Below, one piece after another: positions 26,864-36,350 of a stretch of DNA of 64,000 bases (its first letter is position 1; each line of letters starts with the position of its first letter). The notes under the pieces were generated by a model. That model searched no databases. It was not told the origin of the DNA and saw only the letters and a program-made list of their open reading frames with translations. This stretch comes from J014 sp964486055. GTDB taxonomy: Bacteria; Acidobacteriota; Blastocatellia; Pyrinomonadales; Pyrinomonadaceae. Location: the NCBI GenBank assembly GCA_964486055.1, contig CAZALE010000002.1, forward strand, positions 62,001 to 126,000. Reading direction: 5' to 3'. The translations under genes were made by a program, and so were the position numbers.

Positions 26864-27835
26864 ATGCAGAACAAACGAGAATTAAGACCTGCCTTAGTTT
26901 TCTTAAACGGTGATTTCTTTGCTGCTCCGATACCTCTAGAACGTCATAAGGTAATCTTAGGAAGGGCTTTGGAGGCTGATATAAGAATCAACGATCCGAA
27001 GGTTTCACGTCTTCACGCATGCATAACCATTGAACAAGATCCTAACACCGGTGATACTGCTTACATAATAACTGATCTAAGCTCTAAAAATGGGACATTC
27101 ATAAATGGTGTTCGAATTCAAAAAGAGAGACTACATAACGGAGACAAAATAGCCATTGGGAAACATCTGCTTAAATTTGAGTTATTAGATGAGATAGATC
27201 AAGAGTATCAAAAACAAATTCGTCGCCTCCTCTCTCATGATGATCTAACCGGACTACTTTCAAGTAGATCCTTTTTCTCAGAGCTGAAAAGAGAGATAGC
27301 ACGTTCCAGCGCTGAAAAACGTCCATTTTGCGTTCTGATGATTGATGTAGATCACTTTAAGAATGTTAACGACACATATGGACATTTAACAGGTAGCAAA
27401 ACCTTAGAGGAATTAGGCGTTTGTATTAGTAGTGTTCTCAGAAGCGGGGATGTTGCAGCAAGATTTGGTGGTGAGGAATTTGCTGCATTCTTACTCGACG
27501 CAAATCTCGCGCAAGGCATAATCGCAGCTGAGAGAATTCGTAAAACGATAGAAGATCATAATTTCAGTATCATAAAACGAGGAAAGGAATCGGACGAATA
27601 TCACAAGATAACGGTAAGCATAGGAGTTTCGTGTTTTCCGGAGGATTCTTGTGATCCCATAGAACTAGTTGAAATGGCAGACTCCGCCCTTTATCGAGCA
27701 AAAAGAGAGGGGAGAAATCGTGTATGCTCTTATCGAGAAATAACACAGCAGGAACTTGAGCAGCCTCTTCCTCCACGTCGTGATTACACAGAAAGCTTCT
27801 CTCTACGTTCCCTTCACAACGAAACACAAGATTGA
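26864..27835 (+). CDS. FHA-GGDEF diguanylate cyclase
   Basis: The N-terminal FHA domain (about 10-105) contains VILGRALEADIRINDPKVSRLHACI and SSKNGTFINGVRI, the phosphothreonine-binding loops. The C-terminal GGDEF domain has DDLTGLLSSRSFF, MIDVDHFKNVNDTYGH and ARFGGEEFAAF, so the catalytic GGEEF signature is intact. It should make cyclic-di-GMP in response to a phosphorylated partner. The ATG 26864 is used; a TTG at 26846 is an alternative. An imperfect promoter (TTGACT, TATAGG) lies around 26796-26822. Confidence 0.88.
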   Translation: MQNKRELRPALVFLNGDFFAAPIPLERHKVILGRALEADIRINDPKVSRLHACITIEQDPNTGDTAYIITDLSSKNGTFINGVRIQKERLHNGDKIAIGKHLLKFELLDEIDQEYQKQIRRLLSHDDLTGLLSSRSFFSELKREIARSSAEKRPFCVLMIDVDHFKNVNDTYGHLTGSKTLEELGVCISSVLRSGDVAARFGGEEFAAFLLDANLAQGIIAAERIRKTIEDHNFSIIKRGKESDEYHKITVSIGVSCFPEDSCDPIELVEMADSALYRAKREGRNRVCSYREITQQELEQPLPPRRDYTESFSLRSLHNETQD

Positions 27836-29105
27836 ACGAACCAAGCTGGACAATGGGTTAACTATTCTCACTTGCAGCATATCGCATCTACAAACTGTAA
27901 CACTTAGCTTCCTTATCAAAAAAGGCTCCAGGCATGAGCCAGCCGAGCTAAACGGCATCACTCACTTTATCGAGCATCTAGTTTTCAAGGGCACGAAAAA
28001 TAAAAACATGAAACAAATTGCGACTGAATTGGATCTTCTCGGTGGCGATTTTAATGCATATACAAGCTATGAAAATCTCACTTTCCTGATTCGCACAATA
28101 GAGAACTACTGGAGACAGGCCTTTGAACTATTGGCTGAAATTGTAACTCAACCTACATTCGATAAAACCAGCATCGAATTAGAAAGAGACGTAATAAATG
28201 AAGAAATTCAGATGATAGAGGATAACCCAGAGTTTCTGCTTGATGAACTTGTTCAATCTTCCATCTTTCCTAATCATTCGTTAGGAAGGCCAATAACCGG
28301 CTCTAAAAAACATCGAAAATTTTACTTCAGAAATATTGCAAAACTATCATGCTTGTCTGCTAAAACCGGAAAACCTAATAATAGCCGCTGCTGGCAACAT
28401 AAAACATGAGGAGCTTGTAAACTTTGTGATTGAAAAGCTCAAAATTAATCCCTCAACTGAAACAAAAATTCCAGTTGAGCAAAACCCAAAAATGGATTTT
28501 CCCTTTTTAGTCAAAAACAGGCGAGAGCTAAATCAAGTGCACTTAGCATTCACTTTTCCTTGGATCAAAGCTTCAGATCCTAGGTATCATACCTCAATCA
28601 TTTTGGAAAAATTGTTGGGAGATACTTATTCTTCAAGACTTTGGCAAAAAATCAGGGAAGAAAAAGGATTGGTGTATTCACTTGGACTAGATGTAACGAG
28701 TTTTCCCGATTGTGGATATCTTTACCTGACTATGGCGACTGCCCCAGCAATATCGAAAAATTAATAAAGATTACGTTTCAGGAAATTAAGAAACTTAAAG
28801 AGAATACATTTTAGAAAGCCGAGCTAGATATTTTCAAAAGACAAGCGGAGATCTCTATTCTCCTTGCTACCGAGGATAGCGTAGGACTTTTAGAGCACAT
28901 GCTAAACTCAGAACTTATACACAATAAACAAATAAGCACCCAAGAGCTTATCAGTTCTATTAAAAAAGTTACACCTTACCACATTCAAGAGCTGGCCAAC
29001 GAATTCTTCCTATCTAACAGAGCAGGCCTAATATGTCTGGGTAAAGTTGATAAAGACACTTTAAGATCACTCTATTTGGATGCCACAGAGTCATTAAAGT
29101 CATAA
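27756..29105 (+). pseudogene. M16 (insulinase-type) zinc peptidase, broken by two frameshifts and one stop
   Basis: The protein can be followed through three frames. The first piece includes LDNGLTIL, KKGSRHEPAELNGITHFIEHLVFKG (the inverted zinc motif HxxEH) and INEEIQMIEDNPEF. At the A6 tract 28305-28310 one extra A moves the frame; the continuation reads IENFTSE, then YHACLLKPENLIIAAAGNI. Near 28747-28751 one base is missing, and the next frame reads NIEKLIKITFQEIKKLKEN. It then meets TAG at 28812-28814 before KAELDIFKRQAEISILLATEDS. The C-terminal piece ends at 29105. The start overlaps the 3' end of the GGDEF gene and is uncertain. Either decay or sequence errors explain this. Confidence 0.8.
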
Positions 29106-29172
29106 AAATCAGACTGGATTGAGGGCTGCTAACCATCCGATATTGATGCGGTTCGATAGCTTGCCGATATCT

Positions 29173-29865
29173 TTAACTTGGGAGCATCTCACGGGAAAGA
29201 TATGGAATTGGATCTGAAGCACCTGCCTCTCTAAACCCTCTTAACCTCAGCAAACAAGAATCACATTCACCACACGCCACATCCTCTCTTTTGTAACATG
29301 ACCAGGTTAAGTGAAATGGTGCACCTAACTCTAATCCCCACCTGACGATCTCTGACTTTTTCAGGTTGATTACGGGTGTTTTGATAATTATGTTAGTCTC
29401 AGGTCTGGTTCCAAGGTCTATGACTCTCTGGAAAGCTTCGTAAAATTCAGGTCTGCAATCTGGATAACCACTAGAATCCTCGGCTACAGCGCCAATATAA
29501 ATATAAGATGCCCCCAAGGCTTCCGCCCATGACGTAGCAATCGACAGTAAATTCGCATTTCGAAATGGAACATACGTAATTGGTATTCCTAATCGACCTA
29601 TCTCCCCCTCGGGAATCTCCAAATTTTTATCTGTAAGCGCCGATCCTCCAATGAATGAAAAGTAATCTAAATTCACACTTAAAACATGCTCTACACTAAA
29701 AAAATTTGCCAAATCATAAAAAGCCCGTCGCTCGCGCTCCAACGTTCTTTGACCGTAATCAGCATGCAGAAAAGCTAAATTTCCAACTTCCTTACGAGCT
29801 ATCGCAGCCGTAACACAAGAATCCATTCCCCCTGAAACCAAACAAACCCCAATATGTTTTTGCAT
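29173..29865 (-). CDS. queC: 7-cyano-7-deazaguanine synthase
   Basis: The 230-residue ATP-dependent enzyme has LVSGGMDSCVTAAIA (PP-loop SGGxDS) and YGQRTLERERRAF. Its C-terminal zinc motif is W-x-C-Y-K...CGECDSCLLRLRGF. QueC converts 7-carboxy-7-deazaguanine to preQ0 in queuosine synthesis. No queD/E/F genes are next to it, and no preQ1 riboswitch could be recognised upstream. Confidence 0.95.
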   Translation of the reverse strand: MQKHIGVCLVSGGMDSCVTAAIARKEVGNLAFLHADYGQRTLERERRAFYDLANFFSVEHVLSVNLDYFSFIGGSALTDKNLEIPEGEIGRLGIPITYVPFRNANLLSIATSWAEALGASYIYIGAVAEDSSGYPDCRPEFYEAFQRVIDLGTRPETNIIIKTPVINLKKSEIVRWGLELGAPFHLTWSCYKREDVACGECDSCLLRLRGFREAGASDPIPYLSREMLPS

Positions 29866-29981
29866 AGTTCAAGTTTTTCCTTGTTTTTTTCCGTCTTTGG
29901 GGTTATTATAACTCTGCTTGATTTAGATTTATAAGTGAAGTTGGGCTTTATTTAGAAACCAGTAACGGAGGTAAAAATATC

Positions 29982-30179
29982 ATGAAAGATTGGTTGTTTG
30001 CGATCATTGCAGTGATCTCAGCGATCCTTGCCTTTATTTGCTTTAGGCAGTATCAAGCTAATGCCCAAACCCTTATGCTGGCATTAACGATTATTTTCGT
30101 TTTGGGGCTGATTGTGTTCGGTGGAATATTCTTAGCTAAAAAATTTAGTAAGAAGGAAGAAATTCATATAACTCAATAA
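29982..30179 (+). CDS. Small two-TM membrane protein
   Basis: The 65-residue product has two hydrophobic segments (WLFAIIAVISAILAFICF and TLMLALTIIFVLGLIVFGGIFLA) and a short basic tail (KKFSKKEE). GGAGG precedes the ATG at 10-nt spacing. No family is recognised. It is divergent from queC and followed by a terminator-like hairpin, suggesting its own transcript. Confidence 0.65.
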   Translation: MKDWLFAIIAVISAILAFICFRQYQANAQTLMLALTIIFVLGLIVFGGIFLAKKFSKKEEIHITQ

Positions 30180-30212
30180 AAGGCAAGAACAAGGACACAT
30201 GATCAAACAAAT

Positions 30213-30256
30213 GGCGGCTTCAATCCCGCAGGGAAAAGTCGCCTTTCGTCATTTTT
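30213..30256 (+). terminator. Probable terminator after the small membrane protein
   Basis: GGCGGCTT (30213-30220) pairs with AAGTCGCC (30236-30243) with one G-U wobble. A T-rich tract (TTTCGTCATTTTT) follows. Confidence 0.55.
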
Positions 30257-30287
30257 AGCCCTTCGAGCTTTTTGATAAGATTTGTTT

Positions 30288-30812
30288 ATGTCACAAGAAT
30301 ATAAACCACCAAAACTAGAGATTCTTCCGGACGGAAAAATTGAGATAAACTCATTAGCCACCCTAATAGATTGGTTTTTAAGCTACGATAGAAGAACTTC
30401 TATCATGAGACACCCACAAGTCGAGGAATTGTTTCATTGGAAGCAGGAAGATGACCTTGCAAATGGCATTGAGGTATATCCCTTCGAGAATGCAGAGTCT
30501 AGATTCGCGATCGGAGTTTTTCAAGCCCTGAATGAAAACGATAGTGAGCTCAAGCTACAGGAGTGGATAACTTATCTAGTTCAAGTACTTAGCGAAGCCA
30601 AAAAAATGAGAGAAGAATTTGTCAATTTCTATGATCTCAAAACCAGTGAAGGTGCCTCCTTTGTCTCTGAATCTGAGAAATTGCCCACTGAAGTAGAAAA
30701 AAGAGCATTTTTAACAAGCGCATGGTTAGAGGCAATTTGCACTGCCGAAGCCAGAATTTTAGGCTGGATATATCAAGAGGTCTATAAAAAACCGTTTCAG
30801 ATTCTTAACTGA
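30288..30812 (+). CDS. Unrecognised 174-residue protein
   Basis: No family is recognised. The sequence is soluble, acidic and probably alpha-helical in the second half (QEWITYLVQVLSEAKKMREEF, AFLTSAWLEAICTAEARILGWIYQEV). It has no signal peptide or membrane segment. ATG 30288 is chosen over a TTG two codons earlier. It lies 43 nt ahead of the O-antigen-ligase-like gene on the same strand, so a shared transcript is possible. Confidence 0.6.
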   Translation: MSQEYKPPKLEILPDGKIEINSLATLIDWFLSYDRRTSIMRHPQVEELFHWKQEDDLANGIEVYPFENAESRFAIGVFQALNENDSELKLQEWITYLVQVLSEAKKMREEFVNFYDLKTSEGASFVSESEKLPTEVEKRAFLTSAWLEAICTAEARILGWIYQEVYKKPFQILN

Positions 30813-30855
30813 CGAGTAACACTCTCTGTCGCATTCTGTAAAAAGCTCGTCTGAA

Positions 30856-32463
30856 ATGCTGAAGGAAGCAATCATCGAGGAGCAAATAAATCCAAAAGTC
30901 CAACGATTAGAGAAGGCAGCTCTGTTTTTTCTGATACTAATGGTCCTTTTTTCACCTCACTCGATTGCTGCTTCCCAAACAGCTTGGATAACAGGTTCTT
31001 TCCTTCTACTAATAAGATTTTTTTTTAAACCAAAATTCAATCTGCAAAGAACACCGTTGGATGCTGCATTATGGGCCTTCTTTTTATGGTCATTTATCTC
31101 TTGTGTCCTATCGTACACTCCATTAATTTCATTAGATAGGCTTCGCTCGGTCGCGATTTTTCTTGTGTTCTACTTTGTCATAAACTGCATAAAAACCCGT
31201 GAAATGGCGATCAAGCTCTGCTTTCTTCTCATTGGCTCCTGCATGATAAATGTTATTTACGTACCAATAGAGAGAATTTTAGGAAGAGGGGTTGAGATTC
31301 ATGGCTTGAGTGCTAATGGTCCTCTGACAAAAGCTTTACTAATGAATGGAGACACGCTATTGAAGGTAAATGGCAAAAAGATAACTTCAGCTGACGAATT
31401 ACTATCAGAGCTCGAGAAGAATGAGGAAAGCGATGTCTTTTTTTATCGTCCAGACTTCTATTACACAGTAAAGGTCAAACGTAGTGACCTACTTCCTGGT
31501 AACACCTCACTAGAAAAACTCGGTCTTCAATCCTGGAAAAAAAGCCATAATTGGAGATCTACAGGTTTTTTTGGTCATTGGACAACCTATGCTGATGTGC
31601 TTCAATTAATAGCCTCTCTTACTTTTGGGATCTTGATAGCGCTAGCTAGTCAACTCGCATATTTTAATGACTCCAAGTCTCGTATATCCGGGAGAAATCT
31701 ACTCTCTATATGTCTCTTATTTTTTTCATTTGCGATGATGACATTAGCCCTAATATTTAGTGGAACTCGTGCTCCATTGATAGCTCTTTTAATTTCTGCT
31801 ACTTGCATCCTTCTTCTTAATAAGAACAAAAAAATGCTAGTTGCCTTCATTGCAATTTCAGGACCCGTACTGTTGATAGGTTCCATGTATCTTCATCAAA
31901 GTCGTGGGGTGGGATTTATTGATGAAAGAGATGACTCAACTCGATATCGTCAAGTCGTATATCGTGAAGCTCTGCAGTTATGGTCAGAATCTCTCAGACA
32001 CGTGATATTCGGGATAGGCATGGACTCTGTAAAAGTTTACGCTGAGAAGTGGAGGCTCTTCGACAATGGAAAATTACCCATGGGTCATTTTCATTCTACA
32101 CCGATCCAGATACTTGTGGAGAGGGGATTGCCAGCCATTCTCATATGGATATGGATCATTCTAACTTACTCAAAAATTCTACTTAGTGCATTAAAGAAAT
32201 CATCTGGGACCGAAAAAGGTGTGCTTTTGGGTATCTTTGGCGGATTTATAGGATTTTTAATAAGCGGCTTAGTTCACTATAACTTGGGAGACCAAGAAGT
32301 CGCTATGATTTTTTTCTTGCTCATGGGTATCGCTTTTACGCTTTACAATTCTCAAAAACTAGAAAGGCTCTCAGCCTCCAATACTTCAACACGAGCCTCG
32401 GGCAAAAATGCATTTATTAGGAATCTTATCCTGCTATCGTCAAATTTTTCGACAGCACGCTGA
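30856..32463 (+). CDS. O-antigen ligase/polymerase-like membrane protein with inserted PDZ-like domain
   Basis: The 535-residue polytopic protein has about 11 hydrophobic segments and the Wzy_C-type region LIFSGTRAPLIALLISA. A large loop ends in GIGMDSVKVY and MGHFHSTPIQILVERGLPAILIWI, typical of O-antigen ligases and polymerases. Between TM helices, at about residues 146-215, there is a soluble insertion. It resembles a PDZ domain: GLSANGPLTKALLMNGDTLL followed by KVNGKKITSADELLSEL. Such insertions are not part of the usual ligase fold. Its 3' end overlaps the convergent CapD-type gene by 112 nt. Confidence 0.8.
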   Translation: MLKEAIIEEQINPKVQRLEKAALFFLILMVLFSPHSIAASQTAWITGSFLLLIRFFFKPKFNLQRTPLDAALWAFFLWSFISCVLSYTPLISLDRLRSVAIFLVFYFVINCIKTREMAIKLCFLLIGSCMINVIYVPIERILGRGVEIHGLSANGPLTKALLMNGDTLLKVNGKKITSADELLSELEKNEESDVFFYRPDFYYTVKVKRSDLLPGNTSLEKLGLQSWKKSHNWRSTGFFGHWTTYADVLQLIASLTFGILIALASQLAYFNDSKSRISGRNLLSICLLFFSFAMMTLALIFSGTRAPLIALLISATCILLLNKNKKMLVAFIAISGPVLLIGSMYLHQSRGVGFIDERDDSTRYRQVVYREALQLWSESLRHVIFGIGMDSVKVYAEKWRLFDNGKLPMGHFHSTPIQILVERGLPAILIWIWIILTYSKILLSALKKSSGTEKGVLLGIFGGFIGFLISGLVHYNLGDQEVAMIFFLLMGIAFTLYNSQKLERLSASNTSTRASGKNAFIRNLILLSSNFSTAR

Positions 32464-34259
32464 AGATCCGTCAGCAGTCCGTTTACCTCTTCCAGCGAAT
32501 ATTTTTTAATCTTGCCTATGTAAATTTTCGGATGTTTAGTCTTTTCTAGGTTTTCACCAGTTACTTCTAATTCTTCGAATAACTTCTCTCCGGGCCGACG
32601 TCCAGTGAAAATTATTTCAATGTCCTCGTATGGCTCGAGACCTGAAAGTCTTATCATATCTTCAGCGAGGTCCAGAATACGGATTGGCTCACCCATGTCT
32701 AAGACGAAAATCTCTCCTCCCTTACCGAGAGCGCCAGCCTGAAGGACTAACTGAGTAGCCTCGGAGACCGTCATGAAATAGCGTTTCATCTCAGGGTCCG
32801 TAACTGTTACAGGTCCACCACGAAGTATCTGTTCACGAAAAATGGGTACTACGGAACCGTTCGTTCCTAAAACATTACCGAAACGAACGGATATATAACG
32901 AGTCTCGAACTTCTCACCGAGGCTCTGCACTACTATTTCAGCAAGACGTTTCGAAGCTCCCATTATCGAAACCGGATTTACAGCCTTATCCGTCGAAATA
33001 AGAACGAATGTCTCTACACCGTTTTCTCCAGCTAACCGTGCTAAGGCCGCAGTGGCAAATACATTGTTTTTAATTGCCTCAGGTACGTTTTCTTCCATCA
33101 ATGGAACATGTTTGTGGGCAGCCGCATGAACGACGATTTTTGGTGAGTAATCGGCAAAAATTTGCCTCATTCGCAATTCATCACCAACATCTGCAATGAG
33201 AGATTTAAAATTCAGTCCTGGGAACTCAGCTTTAATAGCACAATCTATATGAAAGAGCGCTGCCTCTGATCTTTCGACTAATAAAAGCAACGAAGGGCTA
33301 AACTTGGCTATCTGACGGGCTAGCTCCGAGCCAATTGAACCACCAGCCCCAGTTACTAAAACAACTTTCTCATGAAGAAATTCATGTAGGTTCTGTAAAT
33401 CTAGTTGCACAGGCTCGCGCCCGAGCAAATCCTCGATCTGTAAATCACGGATACGACTTATACTGACTCGACCCTGAATGATCTCATTCAGACTAGGAAC
33501 TATTCTTGTCTTTACTGAAAGCTGGCTACAAATTTCTAATATTCGTCTAACCTGTCTCCCCTGTGCGTTATCGATCGTAATTATTACTAACTCAATGTCT
33601 AACTCCTTGATCAATTTCGCAAGGTCAGACGTAGTGCCTAGAACTTTAACTCCGCTAATTATTGATCCCTTTTTGCTTTTATCATCATCCACAAAACCTT
33701 TAATACTTATGCCAGCATCAAATCGCCCTGACATCTCCCGCACAAGCGCTGAACCAACTCTGCCTGCACCTACTAAAAGAGCTCTCTTGGGTTTAGGTCT
33801 TCTAGCAATGACAGCAAAACGTTTTTTCTCCGAGAGCTCATAGAGGAATTTTCTCAGAACTCTGACTGCAATCAAGCCAGAGAATGCAAAGATTGTGTCC
33901 ATTAATGTTATTGAAAGAGGCACTTGCCACCTGACAAATAACTCAGGCGAGAGTAGTAAACGAAACGCGATAAGTATTGAGGCTGAGATAAGTGATGCCT
34001 TAATAAAAGTTTTCGTGTCCTCAAGGCTTACATAACGCCATAGAATCGAATACCCACCAACCAAAAATAAAGATGAAAATTGAACTAGAACAACAAAAGG
34101 AAGTTGGTTTAATGCATTCTCCAAGTAGTATTCACTCAAATAAAAATCGAACCTAAGTAGATAGGCAAAGAAAAATGATGCACATAAGATGGCAAAATCG
34201 ATGAGGATTTGTAAAGGACGCCGCAAAAACCAAAATGTTTCCTCAAAATGCTTTCTCAT
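32352..34259 (-). CDS. CapD/PglF-type nucleotide-sugar 4,6-dehydratase, membrane-anchored
   Basis: The 635-residue protein has four N-terminal TM helices (about 12-140). A CoA-binding-like Rossmann region follows (RALLVGAGRVGSALVREM), then the SDR dehydratase domain from about 290 (VVLVTGAGGSIGSELARQI, HAAAHKHVPLMEENVPEA). ISTDKAVNPVSIMGASKR matches the CapD/FlaA1 active-site segment. These enzymes convert UDP-GlcNAc-type substrates to 4-keto-6-deoxy sugars for surface glycans. The 3' end overlaps the O-antigen-ligase-like gene antisense. Confidence 0.9.
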   Translation of the reverse strand: MRKHFEETFWFLRRPLQILIDFAILCASFFFAYLLRFDFYLSEYYLENALNQLPFVVLVQFSSLFLVGGYSILWRYVSLEDTKTFIKASLISASILIAFRLLLSPELFVRWQVPLSITLMDTIFAFSGLIAVRVLRKFLYELSEKKRFAVIARRPKPKRALLVGAGRVGSALVREMSGRFDAGISIKGFVDDDKSKKGSIISGVKVLGTTSDLAKLIKELDIELVIITIDNAQGRQVRRILEICSQLSVKTRIVPSLNEIIQGRVSISRIRDLQIEDLLGREPVQLDLQNLHEFLHEKVVLVTGAGGSIGSELARQIAKFSPSLLLLVERSEAALFHIDCAIKAEFPGLNFKSLIADVGDELRMRQIFADYSPKIVVHAAAHKHVPLMEENVPEAIKNNVFATAALARLAGENGVETFVLISTDKAVNPVSIMGASKRLAEIVVQSLGEKFETRYISVRFGNVLGTNGSVVPIFREQILRGGPVTVTDPEMKRYFMTVSEATQLVLQAGALGKGGEIFVLDMGEPIRILDLAEDMIRLSGLEPYEDIEIIFTGRRPGEKLFEELEVTGENLEKTKHPKIYIGKIKKYSLEEVNGLLTDLQRAVEKFDDSRIRFLINAFLPEARVEVLEAESLSSF

Positions 34260-34271
34260 TGTATCTAAGAA

Positions 34272-34300
34272 ACCAGTCAGACATGGGATGTCTGACTGGT
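34272..34300 (-). terminator. Perfect 13-bp hairpin between pckG and the capD-type gene
   Basis: ACCAGTCAGACAT (34272-34284) and ATGTCTGACTGGT (34288-34300) form a perfect stem with a 3-nt loop. On the minus strand it follows the pckG stop and is followed by TTTCTT, so it probably terminates pckG or attenuates read-through into the capD-type gene. Confidence 0.6.
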
Positions 34301-34305
34301 GCTAA

Positions 34306-36201
34306 CTAGTCGGTTTTGGTCGCAACCTTAGTGGCTTCATGTCTCTCTGGATAGGCTTTTCCCTTCTCAGGAGCTCTCCACAAATTCGAAACCAAAAGTT
34401 CCCTAATAAATGTCATCTCCTTCGGAAGCCTATCATAAAGTTTAAAGAAAAGATCATCATGCGAGGCTATCTCTTTTAACCATATATCTCGGTCAATACT
34501 CATGACTCGATCAAAATCTTCTCTCGTAAAATCCTCCATCCCGCGCCAATCTATGTCCTCGTATCTCGGCTGCCATCCAAGCGGAGTCTCTACGCCTATG
34601 GATTTACCTCGAGCCCTCTCCACGATCCATTTTAGGATTCTCATGTTTTCTCCAAAGCCTTTCCATAAAAACTTCCCATTTTCGTCTTTCCTGAACCAAT
34701 TTACCGAGAAAATTCTCGGGGGCTCTGGTATGCTTCTGCCTAGGTTAAGCCAATGAGAGAAGTAATCGCCCATGTGATATCCGGCAAATGGCAACATTGC
34801 GAATGGATCGCGTCGCACCTCTCCTATGTTTCCGAAGGCTGCAGCCGTCATTTCCGAACCCATGGTAGCCGCCATATAAACACCAAAAGCCCAGTTGAAA
34901 GACTGCAGTACCAAAGGTGCCACGGTGCTTCTGCGACCTCCGAAAACGAATGCTGAAACCGGCACCCCTTCTGGATTATCAAAGTTTTCGTCAACAGATG
35001 GACATTGAGTTATCGGTGCCGTAAATCTAGCATTGGGATGGGCAGCCTTTCTTCCACAGTCTGGTGTCCAATCATTTCCTTGCCAATCTATAAGATGTGC
35101 TGGTACGGGGGCGTCTTCTTCTAAACCTTCCCACCATACGTCTCCGTCATCGGTCAATGCCACATTTGTAAAAATTGTGTTGGCTTTGATGGTTTCCATG
35201 GCGTTTGGATTAGTCTTATAGTTTGTGCCTGGGGCAACTCCGAAGAAACCAGCTTCCGGATTTATAGCACGCAAGCGACCATGACTATCAGGTTTGATCC
35301 ACGCGATATCATCTCCCACCGTAGTAACACGCCAGCCCTCTTCCAAAAAGGGTTTGGGTGGAATTAACATGGCAAAATTGGTTTTTCCACAAGCGCTGGG
35401 AAATGCTGCACAGACATAATCCTTGTTACCATCTGGCGATTGAACCCCTAAAATCAACATGTGCTCAGCCAACCATCCCTCATCCCTGCCTATTACAGAT
35501 GCGATTCTAAGAGCTAGGCATTTCTTGCCCAATAGAGCATTACCACCATAACCTGAACCAAAGCTTACTATAGATCTTTCCTCAGGAAAATGCACTATGT
35601 ATTTATCTTTCGGGTCCGGGGCACAAGGCCATGGAACATCTTTTTGTCCAGGTGCCAGAGGCATTCCGACTGAGTGCAGGCAGCGAACAAATTCACCTTC
35701 GCCCAAGGCTTCTAGCGCTTTTTGCCCCATTCGAGTCATGATGCGCATGTTGACTACAACGTATGGAGAATCAGTAATCTGAACTCCATACTGGGAGATG
35801 GGCGAACCAATTGGACCCATGCAAAACGGAATTATGTACATGGTTCTACCCCGCATGCATCCATCAAATTTCGCATTTAGGATGGCTTTCATCTCTTTCG
35901 GGCTCATCCAATTATTAGTCGGACCCGCATCACTCTTGCTCAGCGAGCAAATGAAGGTTCTGTCTTCAACACGCGCAACATCGCTCGGATGAGAACGCGC
36001 CAAGAACGAATTAGGACGTTTTTCGGGATTAAGACGAATAAACGTCCCTTTCTGAACCATCTCTTCACACAGTCGATCATACTCTGCCTGAGAACCATCA
36101 CACCAGTAAACTTCCTCTGGCTTGCAATGCTCGACCGTTTTTTCTACCCATTCGATCAATGCTTGATTTTTTACATAGGACGGAACGTTTAGATTTATCA
36201 T
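34306..36201 (-). CDS. pckG: Phosphoenolpyruvate carboxykinase (GTP)
   Basis: The 631-residue enzyme matches GTP-type PEPCK over its whole length. It has RTMYIIPFCMGPIGSP, the P-loop-like FPSACGKTNFAML with the reactive cysteine, the metal-binding TVGDDIAWIK, and FNWAFGVYMAATMGSE. It converts oxaloacetate plus GTP to PEP and CO2 in gluconeogenesis. GGAG precedes the ATG by 5 nt. It appears to be monocistronic, with a strong hairpin after its stop. Confidence 0.96.
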   Translation of the reverse strand: MINLNVPSYVKNQALIEWVEKTVEHCKPEEVYWCDGSQAEYDRLCEEMVQKGTFIRLNPEKRPNSFLARSHPSDVARVEDRTFICSLSKSDAGPTNNWMSPKEMKAILNAKFDGCMRGRTMYIIPFCMGPIGSPISQYGVQITDSPYVVVNMRIMTRMGQKALEALGEGEFVRCLHSVGMPLAPGQKDVPWPCAPDPKDKYIVHFPEERSIVSFGSGYGGNALLGKKCLALRIASVIGRDEGWLAEHMLILGVQSPDGNKDYVCAAFPSACGKTNFAMLIPPKPFLEEGWRVTTVGDDIAWIKPDSHGRLRAINPEAGFFGVAPGTNYKTNPNAMETIKANTIFTNVALTDDGDVWWEGLEEDAPVPAHLIDWQGNDWTPDCGRKAAHPNARFTAPITQCPSVDENFDNPEGVPVSAFVFGGRRSTVAPLVLQSFNWAFGVYMAATMGSEMTAAAFGNIGEVRRDPFAMLPFAGYHMGDYFSHWLNLGRSIPEPPRIFSVNWFRKDENGKFLWKGFGENMRILKWIVERARGKSIGVETPLGWQPRYEDIDWRGMEDFTREDFDRVMSIDRDIWLKEIASHDDLFFKLYDRLPKEMTFIRELLVSNLWRAPEKGKAYPERHEATKVATKTD

Positions 36202-36350
36202 AAAGTCTCCTAATATTGCCTTTTTATAAGATTATGCTAAAAGTCAATGCAAAAATATATCATAAGTCAAAAATTTTTGAACCCGAAACTGATATCAAAT
36301 AATTTGTAGTTGATTTGAAAACTACAAGGAAAAAATGAAAAAATAACTCG

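Noticed and set aside
28301..28320. Programmed -1 frameshift site in the M16 gene
   Set aside because: The slippery heptamer is not in the needed phase (a +1 shift would be required), and two further lesions downstream would still break the gene.
29866..29981. Possible preQ1 riboswitch upstream of queC
   Set aside because: The conserved preQ1-I loop and A-rich tail pattern could not be found in the leader.
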